A DNA stretch of 64,000 nucleotides from Dasyornis broadbenti (Eukaryota > Chordata > Aves > Passeriformes > Dasyornithidae): positions 1,331,492 to 1,395,491 of the forward strand of contig VZRN01001305.1 in assembly GCA_013397935.1 (NCBI GenBank). The letters are read 5' to 3'. The notes under the pieces were generated by a model that did not search any database, was not told the origin of the DNA, and saw only the letters and a program-made list of their open reading frames with translations. The first letter of the stretch is position 1; each line of letters begins with the position of its first letter. The translations under genes and the position numbers were made by a program. This document shows positions 29,201 to 41,200 of the stretch, piece after piece.

Positions 29201-32200
29201 CAGGTTGGGGGCAAGTCTTTCTTTTAGTATACATAGCCAAAACATGGTTTTCCTTTTTATGCATTTTCAAAATGTAAATACTCTGTTTTCTTGCCTGCTA
29301 CTTAGAACAGGTAAGTTTTCCTTCTATTTGTTACATCTATTAATTGAAATAAAATTACTGAAAATACAAGTTTCACCCTAAATGTTTTTTCTTCTAAAAC
29401 CATTCATGTGTGCAGTGTCTATTCCATGACTCCAGTCACCAGACACAATGATCATGCCTCTGTTCCCACCTAGACACCAGCAGTCATATATTTCCTTGAC
29501 ATAAGTACAAAACACCTCTCCAGTCACTGTGTACTCCTGCCTCCTTTCAGTCTTGGTAACAACTTTGCTGTGTTCCTGGAATCTGTCAGCCCAAGAAAAA
29601 TGGACTTGTATCCATGTTGAGATAATCACCTCTCCTGCAGGATCTTTTGTTGCCTTATATTCACGGCTTTCATAAGCTCTCCTGAGAACTGTATGTCTGC
29701 ATGTATCAATCTTAACAATTTAGGACTTCAAGGGAACTTTCTACACCTGCCTTGGGGCTTTTATGACAATACAGAGGAGAAACAATAATAAATTGGAACT
29801 TCATCTAACAATATAATTCACTAACTGTGAAGAAACTGCATTTGTTAACAATCATTAATATTGATTTACTGTGACAACTACATAGCCTCTGACACTTCTC
29901 TTTTCCAAAAGTTAAGATGATAAATGATGTGTGGTAGGTTAACTCTGGCTGGATGTCAGGTGCCCCCCAAAACTACTCTATCACTCCACTCCTCCAATGA
30001 ACAAGGAGAGAAAATGTGCTTAAATGCTCATGGGTTGAGATAAGAGCAGGCAGAGATCACTCACCAGCTGCCATCGCGGCAAAAAAAGACTTGATTTGGG
30101 GAAACATTACTTGACTTTATTACCAATCAAATCAGATAAGGGTAAAGAGAAATAAATCTGAATCTTAAAAACACCTAGTCCCACCCCTTCCTTCTTTCCA
30201 GTCTCAACTTCACTTGCAATTTTCTCACGTCCTCCCTGAAGCAACACAGGGGGATGAAAATGGGGGCTGTGGTCAGTTCATCACACATTGTCTCTGCTGC
30301 TTCTTTGTCCTCAGCGGGAGGACTTCCCACACTCTTCCCCTACTTCAGCACAGGATCCCTCCCACTCTGTTGAACATGGGGGAAGCTTCTGGCAGCTTCT
30401 CAGAAAAGCCACCTCTGTAGCCCCCGCAATATCAAAACTTGGCCATGGAAAGCCAATAGATGAGGTTAAAAAAACACCAAAAAAACCAAAAAACCACAGC
30501 TTGTTCCTTAAACAAACATTTTCTATGACACACCCTCTGCTTTAAAACAGAACTCTCCCTGGATTGCAATGGGGCTGGTGATTTAAACCAGGGTATACTT
30601 GAATATTATGAGGACAAAATCTACTGCTATAAAATGTAATGACAGCCCAACACCCACCTGTGTCTTAAACTACCTAAAACAACACTAAAAAAAAATTGAC
30701 CCCAAGTGCCTAATGGTATAAAACAAGGTTTATGAAAGCAATGTAGTTGTAATAATTGATCTGTCCATATGAAATAATTATTTTCATTTATTAAAAAACC
30801 CCCAAAGCTGAGGTTGCATAACAACAATGCAGTCACATGACAAGACAGAAAGATAGGACAGAGCAAATAAGTAGTCACTGGTGAGATGAACAGACTACCC
30901 CAGCATGTTTGATCACGAGTGTCCCTAAATGCCACAAACACTGCTACTTCTTCAGATGACTAGGTTTCCACTACAGAACTTCAGGCACTCAAATAAATTA
31001 GTCACTTTAGATGGTGAGAGAGAAGCTATCCCAAATTCCCCAGAGACAATGTTGACACATTCTGGAGATGACATGTAGCATACAACATCAAGTCTTTTAT
31101 CATTATTTTAGTAATTATGTAATAAATCCAGCAGACAAGTTCTGAGATTTATATAGCCTTGAAACCTCCTGAGTCTCAAAATCCATGTAATTTCGTAGTG
31201 ATCTTGACATGATAGAAAACCAAAAGTTTGTTACACATAAACCCTGACAAGACAGGTAGATAGAACTCACACAGGATACACCTGCAAAGAATAACCATAG
31301 TGACAGTTAAAAAAATTTTTCTTCTTACCTGCTGCTGCTTCAGAACTGATGCTATCCTTAAGTACACAAGGTGGACTTAGGGGCAAAACATCATCATCAA
31401 AACTGATCAGATCTCCTTCCACATCTCGTTTATTTTGCAGAGCAGGTGCTGAGGAGTTGGCTGCAGGGGACAATTCCCCCAGAGTCTTTAAAACTTTTTC
31501 TTGGGCAGGTACAGAAGGCCGTGGAGGAGAAGCAATTGGTTTCAGTGAGGCCAAAGAAAGGGCAGAATTTTCTGGGTAACATGACTTTTTAAGAATAAGA
31601 GGCCTTGGAGCAGGAACAGGAAACCTCTTTTGTCCATCGCTGTTTTCTGCAACTGATCCACTCCTTGCATCAAGAAAATCACTACTGCTACTTTTGACAA
31701 GGCCAGGTTTTGGCTTCTTTGGCAGCTCAGGTTTGGTTACAACACTGCTCCCAACTAACTCAGGCTGAGGCTGCAATTCCTTGGAAGGTGTTGATTGGCT
31801 TTCAGTCCATGCATCCCAGTCTTCTGAAATTCTGCCTACCCCTGGCTTAGGAGCAACTACTGGCTTCTTTGTAGTAATAGATCTTGGGATGAATGACCGA
31901 GGGGCAATTTCTGGCTTTTTTGATAATCCTGAGGTATCATTAGTTCCTTGGGATTCAAAAACTTTGATCCTTGAAACAATACTATTTTGGCTCCTTTCTG
32001 TACTCATGCTGTCCATCACCAAGTGATTGTCTAATAAGCTGTCATCTAGAAGAGGTGACTGCTGAATTGGAGCTTGCTGCTGTTTTGCAGTAGACAGGTT
32101 CACTTCTTCTGCACTGTCTATCTTACTTTCAGTGCTTTTGACCACAGGTCTGAGATTGCTTCTTGATCTTGGCTTTGGCACAGGACATATCACAGCATTG

Positions 32201-35200
32201 GGATTTTCTTGGCACCTCTGACCTTCAGGATTTTTAAAGACTATTAAAGGATTCTCATTTTCTGCAGGAGATTTACTCAGAAGAGATGCAGGAGGCCTAG
32301 GAGGTTTAAGAGGACTCTGCCCTGCTAATAGAAAATAAAAAGTTTTACTTATCTACTCCTGAAAATTTAATTTGTGTTATTTTTTGACAGCCATCAGGAT
32401 GGTAAACATGAAGGCTTTCATTGAGAACTACTGGTGCTTGTAAAAATGCAGTTCTGTTCCTAAAAAGATGAATGGAAAAATACACAAACTTTAGGAATAA
32501 GCTGAAGATTGCTAAAATGCATGGTATCTACAAGTTGAGTTCAAAACTTCCTGTTAACTTGTAGCATTGAGGGGCATGCAAACAAAATCCAGACCAAAGA
32601 AAGGTACAGTAACTTCCCTAGCTTGGTTTGCACACTTTTCAGTCCGAATGTATGAAGTGCTGCTATTTTGATAAGATACCTGAGCTCCTCTGGCCCCAAA
32701 GTTCCGATTGTCATTACGGCTGAATTGAACAAAACTTTCAAGATTTAATTATAGTCTGAATGCAATGGTAGCTTTTCAGAAGAAAGGATTTTTACAGAAA
32801 TCTACAGTAGTAATAACTCACAGAAATTTAACTGTTATTCATAGTAAATGCTGCACAGACCAATAATAAAGTACATGTTCAGGAGACAGAGTGAGGTTTT
32901 CATCAAGGAGAAATCCAAAATAGCCTCACCTCGACAGCTTGCAGATTCCCAGTGTGTAGGCACACTAGTTTTTACATTACTTCCAGGCAAATGGCTGATT
33001 AGTTCCTCTGGAAAGTCAGTTTGTGTTGCAGAAGTAGTGGTATGCCTAGGAGCAGCAGCATTATTGTTATTTGTTGTATTGACTTGCACTTGATTGATTT
33101 CTTTTATCACCTGCTCATACGATGGTGGAAGCTACAAAATAGAGAGAGAAATATTAATGTACATCCAGATATGATACTTTCCAACAAGAAGTAGCACATG
33201 AATTAAAAAAAAACTAAATTAACATATGCAGAGGGAAAGAACACTGTCATAGTCTTCTATTCAATGTGATGAAAGTCTAAGCAAGCAAAATCTGTTCCTC
33301 TCTAACCTACTGTGCTTTTTACCTTTGTAAATCAAAGACATCTCATGTAAATTCACGCTCACCTCAGCTGGAAGATGCTCATTTCTCCTCCACTGAGCAT
33401 GAGATGAAGCAGAAGGGAATCCTAATCCTTGAGGAGTGACAGGGCTTGCACCTGGAAACCAGGAGGATGGCCGGAGGGGTTCAGCAGCAACTATTGTAAT
33501 TTCAGGACGCCTGGAATTGAAGGCAAAGGGGAATAATTACCTAAAACATTTAAAAGTCGGTCTTTTAAGTATAACAGTCCAAGGTTTTCCTGGAATGGGA
33601 AATCAAAATAGCTCAGGTCTTTTTGATTTAACCAAAGGCGTCTTTCCATGATTTCAAAGCAACTTACCTGACCTTTCTAACAAACACTTAGGCTTCCACT
33701 GAAAGCACCTAATTAAATGCCTTAGCCAAAAAGTAGGTTTATTGGCTTCAGTGAAATAATTTACATGCTTAAAGTACTTAAACACAAGTGTAACTCAATT
33801 AGATGGCAGAAGTCTTAGTGTTCATGGGATAATGAGAACTAATCATGTGTTTGCCCTTAGCCTGCTGCAATCTGAAAACAGCAGGGTAGTTAAAACTGCT
33901 TCTTGGCTGGATACCTAAAAACTTGTGCATCCTCAGACCTCAAAGGAAACCTTCCACGGTGCTAAAGTGGGGCAGAACAAGCCACACAAGGCCTTTTGGG
34001 ACAGTGCCTATTTGCTGCCAGCATCCAGTACAATAGGGTCTTCTGTAACAGTGAAGGAGGCACAGGTAGCACCCCTGGTTTATCACTGTACCAGCTGCTT
34101 CAGAGCAGCAGTTGCAGGGGTGGCCTGTGTTCCCAAGACCATGGTCCCTGGAGCACCACTGATCCTTCCAGAATCTCACACAACATACACTTTGAACAGG
34201 GACTTTTGTGAGTAGATAAATCATCTGCTTGCACAAGCTCCTGACTGCTGGCAGAAATAAACCTGCAGAAGCGTAACTTCTAAAACTATTTTAAAAACAA
34301 TTTTAAAAAAGAGGGGTACAGTTCCTTCACATTTAAAATAATGGCAGACTCAGTTCACCAACCATCCAGGTTGGTGACCTCTTTTCTCAATATCCTTTGA
34401 GAAACTGAAAGGAGGCTTGAAAGTGTGATCCGGTACACAGATGTCAGGAAAATAAAACAGTTTTGCAGAGGTTTGATGGTTGGTTGCATTCTTTTTTTGA
34501 AAACACATAGAAAAGTTGATGAGAGAATTCTTCAAACTCTTAACGTGCACCGTACTTAAAAATCAAAGTATTTCTATTTTTTCCCAAGTCTACTTTAAAT
34601 ATACTAAGGATAGAGAGAAGGGAAAAAAGTAAACTAGAGGAGAAAGGCTTAAAAAGTAATACTGTGACAAACTAACAAGTTTTACAGTAACATCCAATTG
34701 CAATACAAATAACAGCATCATACCTTCTATCCCTCTGTTGATCGCTATGGCTAGAGGTCCGAGAAGCTATTTAAAGAAAAGACATAAAAGTTTTGGAGAG
34801 GTTAAAATATACTGTCACAGCAATATGAGGATAATAGCAGAGCCCTTACCAATCCACTATCAATGAAATGGAGAACACAGAGCATCTGATCTTAAATCTG
34901 AGATTTTAAGACTGGCCAAGTTTAAAAAAAAATTATTTGTATTAAATATGAGAAGTTTTTAAGACGTTCAGAGTGCAATTTCATAGTAATTTTAAGTCAC
35001 TTTATGTCCAAATTACCACCAAGAGAGATGGTCCTGTCCCCTGTCTTCTTCCTTCCTACACTTTCCTGCATTCTGCATTATGGGGACCCTAGAGCTGAAA
35101 CTTCTTTTCCTTTCATTAAAACAATACATGAATTAAACAAAGAGAAGAATTAAACATATCTGGCTTTCCCTTTTGATGGATTATTTCTGAGATGTGCTCT

Positions 35201-38200
35201 TTAATAGTATTTAATGTCTCTTTGTGTTTATTTTATAGAAGGGAAAGGTACTACGGCACAGAACCTAAAAAGGTATTTCACCCTCTTTCATGTAAAAAGT
35301 AAATATTAAATGTTCCCAGCTAGATATTTGCTAAAGTTTAAATCACCTGTGAATTAAGAGTCAGAAGTGTTTCTCATTTTTGTTCAAGCTATGAGTTTAA
35401 AGTTACATAAAATAAGCAGATGCTGACCTCTTAATTTTCCTGGTTTTGCCATATTTACATTCAAATAATTTTTTTAATGGCCACACTGCATTTTCATTTG
35501 GGTTTCTTTAGAGAGAAAAACAAATTATCCAAGGGAAAAATTTTTTTGCATAGCAAGTGCAATTTAAGAAAGTGGTAGCATCTTATTGTGCAACATGACA
35601 GCATCATTAGCCGAAATCAGCAAAGCATACTTGATTGAAGAGTTGCAGAGTGTTGTGTCAGACATACCTCTTCGACAGGGCATTTTGGATCTGCACTAGT
35701 CATGAGTGCTAGAGGAAAAAAAGAAGGGGTTACAGAAGACAAAGAGGAGGTGAAGGAGAACAAACCAAGGCTTCAGAGTGCCAGAAGCCATGATCAAATG
35801 GGTTAGTCATGCAAGGATAGTGCATGTGCCAGTGTTGTAAGGAGTCAGCTGTAATGTCTATTCACAATATAGTGCCTTAAAAAATGAAAATTAAAGTACT
35901 TTTTATTTTTAGTTGCATGCCAATTTTAACAGTGGCTGTTTAGAAGTTTTCCTTGCAATAATTTAACCATGAAGAATATAACTGAACATGGAAATGTCCA
36001 CTGTATGGCTCAACAAGGAACCATTGTGGGAATGAGGAAATGGAAATCAAATCTCTTTGAATGCTTTTTTTAGTTTAAAATTCTGGTTTATTTGGGTCTG
36101 ATTTTTCTCCTTTCCGAAAATGAGTTACACTGAGGACCTGATATAGGTGCAAAAAAGTAGGGATCCCATAATTTATACTCTCACCTACTAGGCAGGCAGG
36201 TTGATCCCAGTAAGAGGCACACTTCAAAGTTTTGGGCATGATTTCACATACAAATCAGTTCTGTAAAAATTGTCTGACTAAGTAAATAAACACCTTGCCT
36301 TCACTTTCTTCATCAGAGATTGTAATACAGCACTGATCTAACACACATATTAGACGAAAAAACCCCAAACTGACTCAAACCCATTGAATCCAAGATTACT
36401 TCTGCAAAGACGATGGAAGAAAGTGTTCTTTTGGTAAATGTATTCAACACAACTGCTTGGCTTATAGCCAAGCCAATGATAAAGGCAGGAGAAATAAAGG
36501 CTAATTAATGAGGAATGTAAAACTGAATTGATAAACCTGTCACCTTACTTCACTATTTCTTCTCTTCTAGATAAACTCTACAACCTGTATCCTCCTGTGA
36601 GACTCTAAATGTGCTTCTATTTATCAAAGTTATTAAAACAAACAGGAAAAATCTAAAAAAAGCCTGAAAGACCTTTTCCTTTCTTAACATAGGCAAAAAA
36701 ATCCACTGAGGTATCCATGTAATCCATCAAGCTCCAAAATTCAAGTAAACAAACAAACTCTCCTGAAAACAACACATTTAAAATATTTATATAAAAACAA
36801 CTTACTACTCAATATAAATATAAATATGTCTTTTTAAAAGAATTAACATCCAAGCCATCATATATTTTCAGAATGTACTCATTTTTCTGGAAAAAGAGTA
36901 TCTCTCAGGCATTTATGGAATCAAGTTACTTCAACATTTAATATAAACATTTACTTTTTAATGACACTGACAAAGGTCTTCCCTTATTCTGTCAACATCT
37001 CCTCTACTTTTGCTGTCACTTTTTTTTACAACCACACTTTTAGAACACATTTTGTTTAGGAAGCTCTTAAGAGGATTTAAATACACAGTAGAAGCAGAGG
37101 TGAGAACTACTGCATCTTTTGCTCTCAGATATTCCACAAATGCTAGGGAAAATATAAACTTTCTAAATAATCCATGTCCCCAGATTTGCACAGCTTTTAT
37201 TCTTTCACGATTTCAAAGACATGAATTTAAATTAGAAAGTGCATGAAAGAAGACATGAATTGTTAAAATATAGTATCCACCTAACTTAAAAAAACACAAG
37301 AAAAAAACCTGCAGCCATTTTCCTGGCCTTTCAATCCTTTAAATCCATTCTTCATTCCCTTTGTGGATTGCCTTGAAAAAGCATACTATTAATTTTTCCC
37401 TCAGATTTGAAATTATCACAGTTTTAAGATTTAAAAAACCTTTCTTCCATCAGGGGAGGAAATGGAAATGTATTTCAGTGCTGGTTTATACACTGACAAC
37501 TGAAAACAGTTGGCTTCTCAACTTCGACAATAAGAAATGCTCAGGGTGAGAGTCACTGACATTTCCAGAAGCTTATGTATTTAAGTAAAGCATAAGCAAA
37601 GTAGCTTCAGAAGGGGTAGGAGAGGAAAATCTCAGCGCATAAAATCCCCACTTTTTCATCTTATAACTTTATTGGTCTTGGTGGGAGGGTGGAGATCAAA
37701 TCAACTCCTACCATTGTCACTATTTATTTCTGTTAGTGTCAATGAGGCACTTTATTAGCTAGTGTCAATGAGGCATCTAAACGTTTTTAATCTAGTATAG
37801 CATAAAGGATTAATGGTAATACTGTAAATACAGGCAGATCAGTGACTTATAGATTCCTCTTTTGTACATATTTGTTAGAAGAACTATTCAGTGGACATTT
37901 TCCCAATTATTTTTAAATGTGCAGAGGCAAAGGGTACTCTATTTGTGCTCCGTATTTATGTTTCAATTTTTTTCCTCTACTGTTTCTTCTCTGGGTCCTA
38001 CTTTTCAAGTGTACTTAGTATGTCATTTGTATTTGAAATACATACAGATTATAGTGCAGGGGGCATTTTAATGGGATAAAATGCATGTATAAACAACCAC
38101 CATTATACCACAAACACATAAACTTCGATGCTACAGACAAGGTGGTGGCAACAGAAGTCTGACATGCAGATTTGAGCCTTTGGAAGAGAGCTGGGCTAGA

Positions 38201-41200
38201 AAATACAGTCTTTCAGGCAACTTTTTAAGGCAATACAAAGACAACTGAAGTTAATTCAAGGACCTGCTCAGAAACAATGTTTTGTTGTGAGTCCTTCCAC
38301 AATGTGCACACTGCATAACAATATTCGCATGCTTTCATTAGCAAATCTGTATGAAATACTGAAAAGTTCTGTCACTGCGGAGTGTTTTAAAAGCAAGTTT
38401 AATTTTGCATTAAAGATTGGAAAGATAGCCTCAAACAACCCATGCCTTTCTACAACAAGGAGATGTGCTAATATTTAAAAACACACCTTCTTTCAATGCT
38501 TTCTAACACCAGGCTAGACACTTCTACCAAACCTATGAGATATGGAGACTATTAAACTGAGAAATTATTTGTTTCACTATATAGGGTTCCAGGAATAAAG
38601 GTTATTCATTATAGTATCTCAAGGAAAGCCTCAAGGGTGGGCAAACACTCCTTGCCTTACCTACAAAGTAATGCAGTTTGAAGAACTGACAGAACAAACC
38701 CATGAAAGAGGCCACGTTTGTGGTCTTTGCAACATCAAAGGTGTTACATGATTGCAGAGGTCCTTCTTCAGGGAACACTAAAAGTATCTGGTAACTCTCA
38801 AGCCAACACCAGAAAAAAGAGCCTTGATTTCACCCAGCATCTGGCTAGACTATTTCTGTAGATGTGGAGGTTCAAACTAATTGGAATTTTTCATGCATCT
38901 CTCTTAAGAGAGTTTTCTCCCAAACTGTTTCTTGGCACAAGGGGGAGGTCTTGCTCCTTTTCTGGTTCTGTTTCCAGGCACCTCACGGAAATATTAGGTT
39001 GTCTGACATTAGAGCTGGGCTAATTTAATGCTTGAATGTGGCTAAAGAGATGGTGATGCCCAACTCCCCTTCTAAACATGGATTTTTGATTCCTCTTGAG
39101 TGAACGTTAGTACTTGTGTGACCCCAGAGTGAGTTCAGTGTGTTAAAAAAAACCAATCACTTTCTGTACATTTTTATCTCACTTTTTCTCCCTGAACCTG
39201 TTCATCTTGGGCTGAGACCACCAGCAGCACAGGGGAAGAAACATGCCACCCCCAACATCAGTCTCTTTCCTGCCTCTGTTTCCTGGCTTCACTGCTTTTT
39301 TGTGCCCCACTTCAGGGAGGGAACTGATAAAAAAATAACCTAGGGGGTAACAGGGATTCCTCTTCCCACCCTCAGGGCAGTCATATATACCCTGTTCACA
39401 GCTGATCTGTTAGGCATCATAGAGGCTGGCATTGCTGCTGAATAAAATCTTCATAACTACATCCTTAGAGCAAGCCTGTAGTTTTACTCAAATTTGACAA
39501 TCATGATTTATGAAGGCACTTCATTTCTTCCTACACCTTTCCTTGGGCTGTATGTTCCTGCCTCTGCACCATTCCCTGCATTATGCCAGCCCAAATGTTT
39601 GTGCAGATGGGGAAAAGAATGAGGTCACGGAATTGATCTGGTTGGGAAAAAGTGGGAGCCAAAAGAACCTAGGAAGCCCCCAAGCAAAACAAAAAAAATG
39701 AAAAACAAACAAAACGCACAGCCAAAAATGGCTGCAAACCTGCCAAATGGAAAGCCACAGCTTCAGAGTGCATATAAGCTGTTACACATCCTTCATTCAG
39801 CCATGTATTTGCTTAGGACAGAATGAGAATAGAACAAGCCCACAGCATTTTAGGGTAAGAGACTGGCTTCTGTAGCCCTGCTCCCTAATAACACCCTGAT
39901 GTGGAAGAGCGGAGAAACAAGTGAAAACATTGTTCCCCTTTGTCTCACTGATGTAGCATTTGGCTTGCCTCTTTCTACTTTCTTGGGCATTCTTGTGCAT
40001 GTTGCTGTGCTGGCATCAATGGAAATAGTTTCACTGATTTTACTGGGAGCTGGATTAAGTGGTGTGCCCAGGCCTGAGACCATCATTAAAGATCTTGGGG
40101 TAACTTTTAAGAGTTGAGATTAAAAGATTACTGCTGAGCAGATCTCATGGTCACATGCTTGCTTCCTTCAAGTTATGTTGGGCTCACTTTTCTGAACCTC
40201 ATGGAGCAGTCCAAACAAGTGAAAATGGCACCATCTTTCTGTCCGAAGTTGTGGTCAGGGCAACAAAGGAAAATAAACCTTCTTTCTCCTTGGCCACAGG
40301 ACACGGAGAGACTTATTAAAACAAAGAGATATACAGCATTGTCCACAGCTGGGTAAGTTGAAACTCTGTACAAACTTAGCATGTTTCTTGAAAATTTGAG
40401 AATAAGAGCCCAGAGAATCTGGGATTAAGAAAGACAAATTTCTAACTCTGTTACTGAAATATACTTGTCCAGAGAATACCATACTTTTTCCAGATTAATA
40501 GCAAGGGAAGTTAGGAATTATTTAGTGTCCATTTTAATTTAAGTCCATTCTAACAGCACTGGGTACTGGCATACAAAGAACTATAGTTTCATATACAATG
40601 CTTTGCTATGTACACGGATATTATTTTCCTAGATTATTATCTGAATAATTCACATGGTGCTTGTATTTCATCATAGTTATTCACGTTAATAGCTTTACTT
40701 TATTTAATAAGTCAATATATTTAAGGAAATATATTTATTTAATAAGTAAATAACAGGAGCCGCAGCTTCTTGACTATATTTTTACATGATTATGCCTCAA
40801 AACAATGAATCACTTGCTACTACATTTTCAAAAACATAAATATCAAATGCTTAATGATCTCTTAGATGATCTCTCAGTTTAGCAAGGTACTGGGGCTTAG
40901 GCAGTCTGAATCAATTTTTGACTCCACCACAAAAGGACCTCTGTGATCCAGTGCTCTCTGTTTTCCAGTTTAGATCTATGGCAGCAACAGCATGAATAAA
41001 TTGTTGCATTTTAACTACAGCATCATGCAGACTTGCTCTGAATAAAGCTTTCATGATGCCCTTTCACTACTTCCAATCTAATCCACACTAATGAGCCCCT
41101 GACTAATAGATCCAGGAGAAACAAATCAGTACTACATATACTAATTTATTTTTCCCCATAGGAGAATCCTGAGGGTTGTTTCATTAATATGAAATTGAAC

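Larger units (their letters stand above)
20447..31328 (-). other. SH3D19 intron, 10.9 kb
   Basis: It separates the two halves of the DPF-motif codon. Inside are a GC-rich patch near 21790-21965, an old CR1-like remnant near 25.5 kb, simple repeats near 26.6 and 26.9 kb, and an LTR-type repeat near 30 kb. No extra coding exon is required or seen. Confidence 0.7.

Noticed and set aside
33925..34236. Frames of 71-98 codons on both strands
   Set aside because: Overlapping frames on both strands with no domain indicate composition rather than a gene.
38280..38465. Stretch with octamer-like and homeobox-like words, resembling an enhancer
   Set aside because: Short motif matches occur by chance in AT-rich introns, and conservation cannot be assessed here.
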